Assembly: GCA_030536575.1 (NCBI GenBank)
Contig: JAUNPS010000017.1
Coordinates: 1 to 63,814, forward strand
DNA: 63,814 bases
DNA from: Eubacteriales bacterium
Lineage (GTDB): Bacteria > Bacillota > Clostridia > Lachnospirales > Lachnospiraceae
Reading direction: 5' to 3'
Made by a program: the position numbers and the translations under genes. Below, piece by piece: positions 23,603-33,160 of this stretch; the stretch's first letter is position 1, and the number at the start of each line of letters is the position of its first letter. The notes below the pieces were generated by a model. The model had not been told where the DNA came from. It worked only from the letters and a program-made list of their open reading frames with translations, and searched no databases.

Positions 23603-25429
23603 ATGCTCTTTAAAAAACATCACTCCCTGACCAGAGTCTACTACGGCAGCTTCCTCCTCCTGATCGTCATCCCCATTCTCCTCGTCTTTGCCGTCTCCAT
23701 CGGCATCCTGGGCGTCCTGATGCGGAATTCCGCTGTCTCCAACATCAAAAGCGCCCAAAACAGCATGCTCGACATGCTGAAAGAAGACGTAAAAGAAGCC
23801 TCCCTCCAGCTCACCCATTTCGTCTACGTCAACGACGGTGAATTCATGGCCCTGGGCGCCAGCACCGACACCGATATCACCGCCGAACGCAACCGCAACG
23901 CTCAAAAACTCGAAGACGCCTTCCAGGTCGCCATGACCCCCAAACAGGACATCCTTTTTGGGCAATTCTACATGAAAGACGGAAGAGTCACTTCCATCAA
24001 AGACGACGTGGCCCTCTCCGCAGAGGAAGTGAAGAACAGCGTCTGGTATCAAAACGCCCTGGAAACGAAAAACGTCGTAAGCATTGGCACCTACGACACA
24101 GGGCTTCTGTCCCTGACCTATTCGAAACAGCGGAAATGGGAATTCATCATTGTGGCTGGCTTGGCTCCGGACATTGCCATGGACCGCTCTGGAAAGGTCG
24201 AGTTGGTTTCTTTATTCTATCGAAGCAATATCGGCGACCTGATCCAGAGCTACGAGCGGAAAGGCGCCGTGGGAAATACCGTGATCCTGGACGAAAGCGG
24301 CGAGATCATTTACCAGGGCCATTCCGGGGAGGCAGGCGTGTGGTACGCAGAACAGCTCGATACACTGGAGGAAGGCGTCTACAGCCGAAACGTGCAGTCC
24401 TACGAAAAAGCGGGAAAACGGTCTTCGTATACCTATGTGGTCGCTTCCCTGCCCTCGGTTGGCTGGAAAGTCGTCAGTTTCCTTCCAACCGGAAAGCTGA
24501 CGGAAGAATTCAACCGGATTGCGGCCGTAATGTTGGGCGTGATTCTGGTGCTGTTCTGCCTGTTCTATGGATTTTCCCGGTATTTCCTGAAAAATATCCT
24601 GACGCCGGTGCATGAAGTTGTGGAAGGGATGGGGCAGGTGCAGGAAGGAAACCTGGATACCCACATCGAACCCGCCGGACAGAGCGAAATCCGGAAAATG
24701 ATCCATTCCTTCAACCGCATGGTGCGCACCCTGAAAGCCTCCATTGCGGAAAAAGAGGCGGCCCAGGAGAAGAAACACGAGGCGGAAATCAAGGCGCTCC
24801 AATCCCAGATTAACCCGCATTTCCTGGTCAATACGCTGAATTCTATCCGTTTCATGGCCCAGGTATCCAAATTCGATGGAATCCGGAAAATGGCGGAAGC
24901 GCTGATCCGCATCGTCTCCTGTTCCTTCCGCAGCAACATCAGCTTCTACACGCTGAAGGAAGAAATGGAAGTCCTGGACAGCTACCTCTATCTGATGAAA
25001 ATCCGCTATTCGGACGGATTCGAAGCGGCCTATGAGGTGAGCGAAGACTGCCTGTCCTGCCTGGTCCCGCGGCTGCTTTTACAGCCCTTGGTGGAAAATT
25101 CCATTGTTCACGGCTTCGACGGGGAAGAGATCGGGCAGCTGAAAGTGTCGGCCGCGCGCCAGGACGGGAAGCTGCGGTTAAGTGTCTGGGACAATGGGTG
25201 CGGAATGCCGGGGGAAGAGATCAGACGCATCCTGGAAGGCCGGGAGCGTGCCCAGGACGATAACAGCAGCATTGGGCTGGAAAATGTCCTGTCGCGGCTG
25301 AAACTGAATTTCGGGGAAGGCTGTCAGGTGAAAATCTGCAGCGTTTTGGGGGAATACACGGAAATTACGCTGGAACTGCCGGCGTTCGAGGGAGATGAGG
25401 AACATGAAAAACGTATTGATTGTCGATGA
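23603..25429 (+). CDS. YesM-type sensor histidine kinase (second locus)
   Basis: A 608-residue kinase. First helix at about 12-36, an extracellular Cache-like sensor of about 265 residues, second helix at about 303-326, HAMP, then His_kinase with H406 in INPHFLVNTLNS and a GHKL ATPase (LLQPLVENSIVHGF, DNGCGMP). I chose ATG 23603, about 6 bases after ATGAGG; ATG 23591 overlaps the HD/Hsp90 stop codon and would allow translational coupling, so the exact start is open. It should signal to the regulator it overlaps by 26 bp and respond to a galactoside or other glycan. Confidence 0.9.
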   Translation: MLFKKHHSLTRVYYGSFLLLIVIPILLVFAVSIGILGVLMRNSAVSNIKSAQNSMLDMLKEDVKEASLQLTHFVYVNDGEFMALGASTDTDITAERNRNAQKLEDAFQVAMTPKQDILFGQFYMKDGRVTSIKDDVALSAEEVKNSVWYQNALETKNVVSIGTYDTGLLSLTYSKQRKWEFIIVAGLAPDIAMDRSGKVELVSLFYRSNIGDLIQSYERKGAVGNTVILDESGEIIYQGHSGEAGVWYAEQLDTLEEGVYSRNVQSYEKAGKRSSYTYVVASLPSVGWKVVSFLPTGKLTEEFNRIAAVMLGVILVLFCLFYGFSRYFLKNILTPVHEVVEGMGQVQEGNLDTHIEPAGQSEIRKMIHSFNRMVRTLKASIAEKEAAQEKKHEAEIKALQSQINPHFLVNTLNSIRFMAQVSKFDGIRKMAEALIRIVSCSFRSNISFYTLKEEMEVLDSYLYLMKIRYSDGFEAAYEVSEDCLSCLVPRLLLQPLVENSIVHGFDGEEIGQLKVSAARQDGKLRLSVWDNGCGMPGEEIRRILEGRERAQDDNSSIGLENVLSRLKLNFGEGCQVKICSVLGEYTEITLELPAFEGDEEHEKRIDCR

Positions 25430-26915
25430 CGAAACGATCATCCGGGTAACGCTGCGCTCCATGGTGCACTGGGAAGACTATGGGATGCAGGTGGCGGCAG
25501 ATAAAAGCAGCGGCGCCCAGGCGTTGGAATATCTGCGGGAGCATCCGGTGGATCTGCTGATTACCGATGTAAAAATGCCGGAAATGAGTGGGATCGAACT
25601 TCTGCGCCGCCTGAGCGAGGAGGGAAGGATGCCCCTCACCCTGATGCTTTCCGGCTACAATGAATTCGAATTGGTGCGGGAAGCTTTCCGCCTGGGGGCC
25701 TGCGACTACATCTTAAAAGCCGATCTAAGCCCGGAAAATATGGAGCGGACGCTGCGTGCCCTGCAGGAAGAATATTGGAGCAGGATACCGGATTCGGGCA
25801 ATGAGACGAAACCGGAACGCCGGGAAAACGGGATCGTCTTCCCGGAAGAAGGAACGTATGGAATGGCCGTTCTGGAAGTGGACGATTTCCACCGGCAGGC
25901 CGTGCGCTTTGCGGAGGATCTTGTGGAAATGCTGGAGAAGCCGATGGTGGAGCTGGCAAACCAGATTCCCAGGGTAAACCGGCGGGCCCGGCTTGCGGCG
26001 GTACAGCCGGGGCACTATGTGTTTCTGTACCGGGTAACGGACCGGAGTTTGTACCGCCAGGATATGCTTTCCGTGATCCGGCAGATGCAGGCGGTCTGGC
26101 GGGATTATATGAATTTATCGGTTTCAGCGGCAGTGTGTGACCCGTGCGAAGCGGCCGCATTGCCCCAAATCTGGGACCGCTGCGAACGCCTTCTGACGCT
26201 GGCGCCCCTTGGCGGAAGCGCTTCCGTCACGGCAGACTGGGAAAAAGGCGGGATTCTGGAAGGGATGGAAAATGCCGGGAAACGGCATGAGAAGCTGTTA
26301 GCCTGTCTTTATGTGGCGGACGAAACGGGATTTCTGCGGGAAAAGCAGGAATGTTTCCGCCATCTGGAACAGCAGAGCTTTCCCGAAGCGGTAAGCGAGA
26401 GCCTGCGTCTGGTGGCGCTGCTGGCCCGGAAGTTCCGGGAATACGAGGAGGACTTTTTTGAGGTTTTTCCGGATGAGATCAATTATTACGAAAAGGTCGG
26501 GCGTCTGCCGGGGATGCGGGAGCTGGAACTGTGGCTGAATAATTACCTGCGCTGGGAATTCGAGTATCTGGAAAACCGGCTGGATTTCCGGCAGGCGGAT
26601 CTGATCCTGCGGGCAAAGCGGTTTACGGCGGATAATTATGCGAATCCGGAGCTGACTTTAAAGAGCGTGGCGGACTATGTGGGATTGAATGAAAAATATT
26701 TCACGACCCGCTTCACAAAGGAGACGGGCAGCAATTTTCGGGATTACCTGACCGAAGTGCGCCTTTCCCGCGCGAAGAAGCTGATCGAAACCACCGACCT
26801 GAAAATGTACGAAATCAGCGAGCGCGTCGGCTACAACAACGTGGAGCATTTTAACCGGATGTTCAAAAAGAATGTGGGGATCAGCCCCAGCGATTACAAA
26901 AAATCGAGAATCTGA
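25404..26915 (+). CDS. YesN-type response regulator with AraC DNA-binding domain (second locus)
   Basis: A 503-residue regulator with receiver D55 (LITDVKMPE), K in YILKADLSPE and a C-terminal AraC HTH pair (LTLKSVADYVGLNEKYFTTR; MYEISERVGYNNVEHFNR). Start ATG 25404 is 9 bases after GAGGGAG; ATG 25395 is too close. Phosphorylated by the overlapping kinase, it most likely controls the binding-protein gene 108 bp downstream. Confidence 0.9.
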   Translation: MKNVLIVDDETIIRVTLRSMVHWEDYGMQVAADKSSGAQALEYLREHPVDLLITDVKMPEMSGIELLRRLSEEGRMPLTLMLSGYNEFELVREAFRLGACDYILKADLSPENMERTLRALQEEYWSRIPDSGNETKPERRENGIVFPEEGTYGMAVLEVDDFHRQAVRFAEDLVEMLEKPMVELANQIPRVNRRARLAAVQPGHYVFLYRVTDRSLYRQDMLSVIRQMQAVWRDYMNLSVSAAVCDPCEAAALPQIWDRCERLLTLAPLGGSASVTADWEKGGILEGMENAGKRHEKLLACLYVADETGFLREKQECFRHLEQQSFPEAVSESLRLVALLARKFREYEEDFFEVFPDEINYYEKVGRLPGMRELELWLNNYLRWEFEYLENRLDFRQADLILRAKRFTADNYANPELTLKSVADYVGLNEKYFTTRFTKETGSNFRDYLTEVRLSRAKKLIETTDLKMYEISERVGYNNVEHFNRMFKKNVGISPSDYKKSRI

Positions 26916-26953
26916 CAAAACATCAAGAAATCGAACCTTACTTCATAGCGAAA

Positions 26954-27015
26954 CCCTCCGGAAATTGATAGAATAGGCCTATCAAGTTACAGAACGTAAC
27001 GGAAAAAACGGAGGG
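26954..27015 (+). promoter_or_regulatory. Three-way-junction leader that buries the ribosome-binding site
   Basis: The outer stem CCCTCCG/CGGAGGG (26954-26960 with 27009-27015) encloses two adjacent hairpins: TTGATAG/CTATCAA (26965-26971 with 26979-26985) and GTTAC/GTAAC (26986-26990 with 26996-27000). The 3' arm CGGAGGG is itself the Shine-Dalgarno sequence, and it is followed by CTTTTTT and at once by the ATG at 27023. The same structure could act as a terminator or as a translational lock. An alternative reading is a promoter TTGATA-17-TACAGA inside the region, which would keep the outer stem out of the mRNA. Confidence 0.55.
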
Positions 27016-27022
27016 CTTTTTT

Positions 27023-28318
27023 ATGAAAAAGAAAATCGCAGCATTGACACTGTGCACCGTAATGGCCGCTGGAACCATGGGCCTGATGACCGCCCAGGCG
27101 GAAGAAAATTTAAGCGGCGACCTGGTATTCGCCATCTGGGACAACAACCTGATGGACTTTATCGATGCAAACGATATGGTAGGAAAATTCCAGGAGAAAT
27201 ATCCGGATGCGGATATCGAAGTGGAGAAAATCAAAGACGATTCCGAGTATTGGAACGCGATGAAAATGCGCGCTTCGGCCAATCAGCTTCCGGATGTGAT
27301 GTTCAATAAACCGTTTACGCTGTCAAGATTCCAGGATTATTTGCTGGATCTATCCGACCTGGAAGCAGCGCAGAACAATGAGCTGGCGGACGGCTACGCA
27401 TTGGACGGAAAAATCCTGGGAATCCCGATGACTTCCGGTTATGAATATGTGTATTACTGGAAAGATATGTTTGAGGAAGCAGGCGTAGAAGTGCCGACCA
27501 CCTGGGAACAGTTTGAGGAAGTAACGAAAACATTGCAGGAATACTACGGCGCGGACAATGAAAACTTCATGGCGCTGGCCCTTGGAGCCAAGGACGAATG
27601 GCCGGATTATCCATACATGGAGTTCATGCCCGCACTGGAAAGCGGAAATGGCCAGAACTGGAACGACATGGCGGCCGTAGACGATCCGTTCGCGGAAGGA
27701 AGCGATATCCAGAAAGCATACAGCAAAGTGTATGATCTGTTTACCTCCGGCGTATGCGGAAAAGACCCCCTGGGCCTTGGAAATGACCAGGTAACCACGC
27801 TGTTTGCGCAGAAACAGGCTGCGATCATCGCGCTTGGCGACTGGGGCCTGCAGAATATCATTGCGGGTACGGACGATTATTCCCAGCTTGGCACCTTCTA
27901 TCTGCCGACCAGAGACAGTGAAGAAGACCCGTTCCGCGTGATCGTGCAGGGCGATTCCTTTATGGGCGTGACCACGCACAGTGAGAATCCGGAACTGGCG
28001 AAAGCATTCGTGGAATGGTTCTACAGCGACGAATGGTATCCGGATTACATCAATTACGTTTCCAGCGCCTCTTCGATGACGAACTTCCCGAAAGAGAAAG
28101 ATCCCATTCTGGCGGAAGCGGACGCAGCGCAGCCGGATGCGGAACTGGTGATGTATGACGGCGGCGGGGACGATTTCCAGGCTATCCAGAATGAGACGAC
28201 TTTTGACTACAAAAAACTGGGCGCGGAAATGTTCACGGAAGGCTTTGACTTAAATGCACGGCTGGAAGAACTGAACGCCAAATGGGCGGCAGCAAGGGAA
28301 AAGCTTGGCATTGAATAA
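27023..28318 (+). CDS. Extracellular sugar-binding protein of ABC importer (second locus)
   Basis: A 431-residue family-1 binding protein. Signal peptide MKKKIAALTLCTVMAAGTMG...TAQA, then LVFAIWDNNLMDFIDANDMVG and a C-terminal lobe with GDSFMGVTTHSENPELAKAFVEWF. As in the first locus, no canonical lipobox cysteine is seen. Its SD lies in the 3' arm of a predicted leader stem. Two permeases and a beta-galactosidase follow; no ATPase gene is present. Confidence 0.85.
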   Translation: MKKKIAALTLCTVMAAGTMGLMTAQAEENLSGDLVFAIWDNNLMDFIDANDMVGKFQEKYPDADIEVEKIKDDSEYWNAMKMRASANQLPDVMFNKPFTLSRFQDYLLDLSDLEAAQNNELADGYALDGKILGIPMTSGYEYVYYWKDMFEEAGVEVPTTWEQFEEVTKTLQEYYGADNENFMALALGAKDEWPDYPYMEFMPALESGNGQNWNDMAAVDDPFAEGSDIQKAYSKVYDLFTSGVCGKDPLGLGNDQVTTLFAQKQAAIIALGDWGLQNIIAGTDDYSQLGTFYLPTRDSEEDPFRVIVQGDSFMGVTTHSENPELAKAFVEWFYSDEWYPDYINYVSSASSMTNFPKEKDPILAEADAAQPDAELVMYDGGGDDFQAIQNETTFDYKKLGAEMFTEGFDLNARLEELNAKWAAAREKLGIE

Positions 28319-28329
28319 AAAACGAAAAG

Positions 28330-28354
28330 AGGGCTGCATCAGACAGCCCTTTTT
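28330..28354 (+). terminator. Intra-operon terminator after the binding-protein gene
   Basis: Stem AGGGCTG/CAGCCCT (28330-28336 with 28344-28350) with a 7-nt loop and TTTTT. A partial terminator here would keep permease levels below binding-protein levels. Confidence 0.7.
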
Positions 28355-28378
28355 CTGTGAAAAGAAAGGAGCACGGCT

Positions 28379-29269
28379 ATGAATTCTCTGGCGAAAAAAA
28401 GAAAGCGTTTTATTATCCTGTCCCTGCTGGTGCCGGTGGCGCTGCTCGTGGGGTTCGTGGTTTTTCCGGCTATCGATCTGTTTCGGATGAGTTTTACGAA
28501 CTGGGACGGGTATTCCGCATCCAGCGATTTTATCGGGATCCAGAACTACATTTCCATGTTTAAAAATAAAGACTTGTGGATGTCACTGAAAAACAATGCG
28601 GTGTATTTTGGCGTTCATCTGTGCATGATTCCGGTGGAGCTGGCCTTTGCGGTGCTGCTGACGTCGAAGCTGCGGGCAGCAAAATTTTATAAGACGATGG
28701 TCTTTATGCCCTATATTATCAATGGGGTGGCGATCGCGTATGCATTTTCTTACTTTTTCTCTCCGATCAACGGGGCATTTGATGAAATTCTGAAGGTTCT
28801 GCATCTGGATTTTCTGATCCAGAACTGGCTGTCGGATACGAAAATCGTGAATTTTGTGCTGGCATTCGTGTCTCTGTGGCGGTTTTCCGGGTATCATGTG
28901 ATCCTGTTTATGGCGGCGCTGCAGTCGCTGCCCCAGGATGTGCAGGAGGCGGCAAAGGTAGACGGGGCAAACTCCTGGCAGATGTTTCGGTATATCCAGA
29001 TCCCGGCGATCATGCTGATGGTGGACTTCGTGCTGTTCGACAATATCCGCGGCGCGCTGCAGGTGTTCGATATCCCGTTCGTAATGACAGGCGGCGGGCC
29101 GGGCTATGCGTCTTCCACCTTCACGCTGTACACCATCGATACGGCTTTTAAATACTCCAATTTTGGGCTGGCTTCTACGATGGCGGTGGCAATTATGGTG
29201 ATGATCGTAGTCATTTATGTGGTGCAGAATAAGATTATCCACGGCCTGGTATTGAAAGGAGACAAGTGA
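28379..29269 (+). CDS. Sugar ABC transporter permease (MalF/UgpA type, second locus)
   Basis: A 296-residue protein with six helices and EAA loop QEAAKVDGANSWQMFRYIQIP. GAAAGGAGC precedes the ATG. It forms the membrane channel with the next gene product. Confidence 0.9.
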   Translation: MNSLAKKRKRFIILSLLVPVALLVGFVVFPAIDLFRMSFTNWDGYSASSDFIGIQNYISMFKNKDLWMSLKNNAVYFGVHLCMIPVELAFAVLLTSKLRAAKFYKTMVFMPYIINGVAIAYAFSYFFSPINGAFDEILKVLHLDFLIQNWLSDTKIVNFVLAFVSLWRFSGYHVILFMAALQSLPQDVQEAAKVDGANSWQMFRYIQIPAIMLMVDFVLFDNIRGALQVFDIPFVMTGGGPGYASSTFTLYTIDTAFKYSNFGLASTMAVAIMVMIVVIYVVQNKIIHGLVLKGDK

Positions 29270-29271
29270 TC

Positions 29272-30105
29272 ATGAAGAAAAGTACGGTAGTACAGATTTT
29301 AAAGCAGCTCATCTGTATCGGAATGGTGCTTGTCGTGATTGCGCCAATCCTGCTGACGCTGTTTGCAGCTTTTAAGACGAAAGCGGATATGGTGAATACC
29401 TCCCCGCTTTTGCTTCCGGCCTTTGAGAATATTACGCTGGAAAATTTCCAGAAGGTGCTTGGGGATAAATATTTATTGATCGGATTTAAGAATACGGGAA
29501 TTCTGTTGGTTGTCAGTATTTTTTTCAATGTGATGCTGGGGACGGTTACGGCTTTTATTATCGAGCGGTTTAACTTCCGTTTTAAAAAGGTGGTTGTGGC
29601 GCTGTTTTTCGTGGGAATGCTGATCCCGACGTTTGTAACGGAAATTGCGCGGTTTAAGATTATCAATGGCCTGCATCTTTACAATACGCTGGGCGGGCCG
29701 ATTGTGATCTATGTGGCCTCGGATCTGATGCAGCTTTACATTTACCGACAGTTTATTTCTACGCTTCCGGTGGCGCTGGACGAGAGTGCGCTGCTGGACG
29801 GATGCGGGTATTTCCAGCTTTTCGGGCGGATCATTTTTCCGCTGCTGGCTCCGGCTACGGCTACGGTGGTGATCATCAAGGCGATTAATATTATCAATGA
29901 TATGTACATTCCATATTTGTACATGCCGAAAAATAAGCTTCGGACGCTGACCACATTCCTGATGAATTACGCAAATGCGCAGCAAGGGTCTTGGCAAGCG
30001 CTGGCCGCAGGGATTATAATTATTATGCTGCCGACGGTGCTGATCTATCTCTTCTTCCAGAAATACATTCTGGCCGGCGTGGCAGCAGGAGCTGTAAAGG
30101 AATAA
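29272..30105 (+). CDS. Sugar ABC transporter permease (MalG/UgpE type, second locus)
   Basis: A 277-residue protein with six helices and EAA-like loop LDESALLDGCGYFQLFGRIIFP. I chose ATG 29272, ten bases after AAAGGAG; an in-frame GTG two codons earlier overlaps the stop of the previous gene and is a possible coupled start. Confidence 0.88.
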   Translation: MKKSTVVQILKQLICIGMVLVVIAPILLTLFAAFKTKADMVNTSPLLLPAFENITLENFQKVLGDKYLLIGFKNTGILLVVSIFFNVMLGTVTAFIIERFNFRFKKVVVALFFVGMLIPTFVTEIARFKIINGLHLYNTLGGPIVIYVASDLMQLYIYRQFISTLPVALDESALLDGCGYFQLFGRIIFPLLAPATATVVIIKAINIINDMYIPYLYMPKNKLRTLTTFLMNYANAQQGSWQALAAGIIIIMLPTVLIYLFFQKYILAGVAAGAVKE

Positions 30106-30139
30106 ATGCTGGAAAGGCAGCAGTAAGGAGGAAGCTTTT

Positions 30140-33064
30140 ATGGAAGCAAATCTTGCATGGCTGGAGGATCCGGAGGTTTTCCGGGTAAACCGCCTGGACG
30201 CCCATTCGGATCATTCTTTTTATGAAACCGAGGAAGATCAAAGGGCCGGGCGGGAGAGCCTGCGCCAGTCCCTGAACGGGGAATGGCGGTTCCGGTGGAG
30301 TGAGAAGCCGGGAGAGCGTCCGGCGGATTTTTGGAAGGACGGGGCCGACCTGTCGGGATTTGGGAGCATTCTGGTGCCGGGGCATATGGAGCTTGCGGGC
30401 TATGGAAAGGTTCATTATATCAATACGGTTTATCCGTGGGATGGCCATTGCTTTCTGCGTCCGCCCCATGTGGACTGGGAACAGAATCCGGTGGGGAGTT
30501 ATGTGAAAGAGTTTGATCTGGACGGTGGACTTTGTGGAAAACGGCTCTGCATTTCGTTCCAGGGTGTGGAAGAAGCCATGTATGTGTGGCTGAACGGCGT
30601 GTTTGTCGGGTATGCGGAGGACAGTTTTACACCGTCGGAGTTTGATCTGACCGGGCTTGTGAAGGAGACGGGGAATCGGCTGTGCATGGAGGTTTATAAG
30701 AGGAGCAGCGCGGCATGGATTGAGGATCAGGATTTCTTCCGGTTTTCCGGGATTTTCCGGGAGGTGTATTTGTATGCGAAGCCGCGGGTGCATGTGGAAG
30801 ATCTGTGGGTGAAGGCGGGCCTTGGAGAGGATTATGCGACGGGGACGCTGGAGGCGGAGGTGAAGGTTTCCGGGGAAGAGGCGGGGCGCATTGCATGGAC
30901 GCTGGAAGACCCGGATGGGAAGAAGGTCTGCGAAGGAGAACTGAAACAGGCCGGGCATGCCGGGCCAGGGCTGGCAGACGAGACGCCGGAGAGAGCCGGG
31001 GTAGACGCGGGATATGCGGCGGGCAGCCAGGAAAGCGCAGAGCAGAAGGTCTGCGTGTGGAATCTGGAGCCGCTTACGATTCCGGAGGTTCGGAAATGGG
31101 ATTTGGGCGAAGGAAATTTGTACCGGATTGTTCTGAAAGTGTTCGCAGCAGACGGACATTTGGCAGAGGTGGTTCCCTATCGGATCGGCTTCCGGCGCTT
31201 TGAGATTCGGGAGAAGATCATGCTTCTGAATGGAAAACGTCTGATTATCAATGGCGTGAACCGCCATGAATGGAATCCCCGCCGTGGCCGTTCCATCACA
31301 GCCGACGACATGAAGAAAGATATCGAAGTCCTGAAGCGGAACCATATCAATGCGGTGCGCACCTGCCATTATCCGAACCAGAGTCTGTGGTATCAGCTCT
31401 GCGATGAGGCCGGTATCTGTGTGATGGATGAAACGAACCTGGAAAGCCACGGCTCTTGGCAGAAAATGGGCCGGTGCGAGCCTTCCTGGAATGTGCCGGG
31501 AGCGTCGAAAGTCTGGGAGGCCTGTGTAGTAGACCGGGCCGCGTCGATGTTGGAACGGGATAAAAATCATCCTTCCATTCTCTGGTGGTCCTGCGGGAAT
31601 GAGTCCTATGCCGGGCCGTGCATCCTGGCAATGAGCCAGTATTTTCACGAGAAAGACCCGTCCCGCAGGGTTCACTACGAAGGCGTATTCTGGAACCGGG
31701 AATTCCAGGAAATCAGCGATGTGGAGAGCCGGATGTATGCGACGCCGGAGGAAATCCGCACCTATCTGGAAAATGATCCGCAGAAGCCCTATCTGCTGTG
31801 CGAGTACATGCACGACATGGGAAATTCCCTTGGCGGAATGGAAAGCTACCGGACATTGCTGGACGAGTTCCCGATGTACCAGGGCGGATTCATCTGGGAT
31901 TATATGGATCAGGCGATTTATTATAAAAACGCGTTTGGGGAAGAAGTCCTTGGCTACGGCGGCGATTTCCTCGACCGTCCGACGGATTATGCATTCAGCG
32001 GAAATGGAATCGTATTCGCAGACAGAACCGAGAAGCCTGCCATGCAGGAAGTAAGATACTGGTATGCCGCGCCGGAAGAACGGGAAGCGATTCGCAGGGA
32101 AAATGAGCGGCTGCGAGAAATTGCGGAAGCGGAATGCGCGCGGGCTGTGCCGCAGAATACCGGAAAGCTTCAGGTCATCCACGGGGATGTCCACCTTGGG
32201 CTCAAGGGGACGGATTTCGAGATGCTCTTTTCCTTCCAGGAGGGCGGCCCGGTGTCCATCGTTTATGATGGGGAGGAATGCCTGTACCGTGCGCCGCGGC
32301 CTGCTTTTTGGCGCGCTGCCACGGAAAATGACAAAGGAAATGGCTTCGATACCAGGAGCAGTGTTTGGATGGCCGCTGACCAATTCAGCAAATGCACGGA
32401 TATCCGCGTTGAAGAATATGCAAAAGACCGGACAGACGTGCTGGATGTGACCGATTTTGCCGGAAGAAAGCCAGCCGCGGAGGATATTGAGCGGGTTACG
32501 ATTACCTATACTTATACGACGAGAACCGTTCCGGAAACGGAAGCAGCCATTGCTTATACGGTGGATGGTTCCGGAAGAATCCGCACGGAGCTGCATTATT
32601 CAGGAAAGAAAGGACTGCCGGAACTGCCGGTGTTCGGGCTTCGGATTGTGATGCCGAAACGGTGGGAACGCGTGGCGTGGCAGGGGCTTTCCGGGGAGAC
32701 GTATCCGGATCGGAAGGCCGGAGGGCGTTTCGGGGTACAGGAAGAGGCGATTGCCATTGCGGATTATCTGGTGCCGCAGGAATGCGGGAACCATATGGAT
32801 ACCTGTTGGGCGAAGGTTGGGCCGATGCGGATTCGGATGGATGGAACGCCGTTTCATTTTTCGGCATTGCCTTATACGGCTGTGGAGCTGGAAAATGCGC
32901 TGCATAAAGAGGAGCTTCCGCGGTCGGCGAGGACGGTGGTGACGGTTCTGGGGCGGATGCGCGGAGTCGGAGGGATTGACAGCTGGGGCGCGGATGTTGA
33001 GGCGCCGTATCATGTGTCTGCGGAGGAGGATATCTGCTGTTCTTTCTACATAGAAAAAGCGTGA
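30140..33064 (+). CDS. lacZ: Glycoside hydrolase family 2, LacZ-type beta-galactosidase
   Basis: A 974-residue enzyme of the five-domain LacZ/EbgA layout: jelly roll (SLNGEWRFRW), immunoglobulin-like domain, TIM barrel with acid/base E488 (WWSCGNES) and nucleophile E555 (LLCEYMHDMGNS), another immunoglobulin-like domain and a C-terminal beta-sandwich ending in the ADVEAPYHV region. It hydrolyses beta-galactosides in the cytoplasm; there is no signal peptide. Slightly shorter than E. coli LacZ (1024). It is the last gene of the second ABC operon. The start follows AAGGAGGAAGC. The symbol is by family resemblance; the true substrate may be a glycan fragment rather than lactose. Confidence 0.88.
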   Translation: MEANLAWLEDPEVFRVNRLDAHSDHSFYETEEDQRAGRESLRQSLNGEWRFRWSEKPGERPADFWKDGADLSGFGSILVPGHMELAGYGKVHYINTVYPWDGHCFLRPPHVDWEQNPVGSYVKEFDLDGGLCGKRLCISFQGVEEAMYVWLNGVFVGYAEDSFTPSEFDLTGLVKETGNRLCMEVYKRSSAAWIEDQDFFRFSGIFREVYLYAKPRVHVEDLWVKAGLGEDYATGTLEAEVKVSGEEAGRIAWTLEDPDGKKVCEGELKQAGHAGPGLADETPERAGVDAGYAAGSQESAEQKVCVWNLEPLTIPEVRKWDLGEGNLYRIVLKVFAADGHLAEVVPYRIGFRRFEIREKIMLLNGKRLIINGVNRHEWNPRRGRSITADDMKKDIEVLKRNHINAVRTCHYPNQSLWYQLCDEAGICVMDETNLESHGSWQKMGRCEPSWNVPGASKVWEACVVDRAASMLERDKNHPSILWWSCGNESYAGPCILAMSQYFHEKDPSRRVHYEGVFWNREFQEISDVESRMYATPEEIRTYLENDPQKPYLLCEYMHDMGNSLGGMESYRTLLDEFPMYQGGFIWDYMDQAIYYKNAFGEEVLGYGGDFLDRPTDYAFSGNGIVFADRTEKPAMQEVRYWYAAPEEREAIRRENERLREIAEAECARAVPQNTGKLQVIHGDVHLGLKGTDFEMLFSFQEGGPVSIVYDGEECLYRAPRPAFWRAATENDKGNGFDTRSSVWMAADQFSKCTDIRVEEYAKDRTDVLDVTDFAGRKPAAEDIERVTITYTYTTRTVPETEAAIAYTVDGSGRIRTELHYSGKKGLPELPVFGLRIVMPKRWERVAWQGLSGETYPDRKAGGRFGVQEEAIAIADYLVPQECGNHMDTCWAKVGPMRIRMDGTPFHFSALPYTAVELENALHKEELPRSARTVVTVLGRMRGVGGIDSWGADVEAPYHVSAEEDICCSFYIEKA

Positions 33065-33113
33065 GCCGGGGGCGCGTTTCGTGCAGAACAGAAACGTCAC
33101 TGGTAAATTTTTC

Positions 33114-33142
33114 TTGCGAAAAGGCGGAAACTGTTTTATAAT
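33114..33142 (+). promoter_or_regulatory. Promoter of the thiamine operon
   Basis: TTGCGA (33114-33119), 17-bp spacer, perfect TATAAT (33137-33142), ending about 20 bases before the TPP riboswitch. Confidence 0.7.
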
Positions 33143-33160
33143 GGTTTTCGTAGTTAAAAA

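Noticed and set aside
30023-32596. 857-codon open frame on the minus strand across the beta-galactosidase gene
   Set aside because: Antisense to an intact LacZ-type enzyme with both catalytic glutamates; the long frame follows from codon bias, and its translation matches no family I know.
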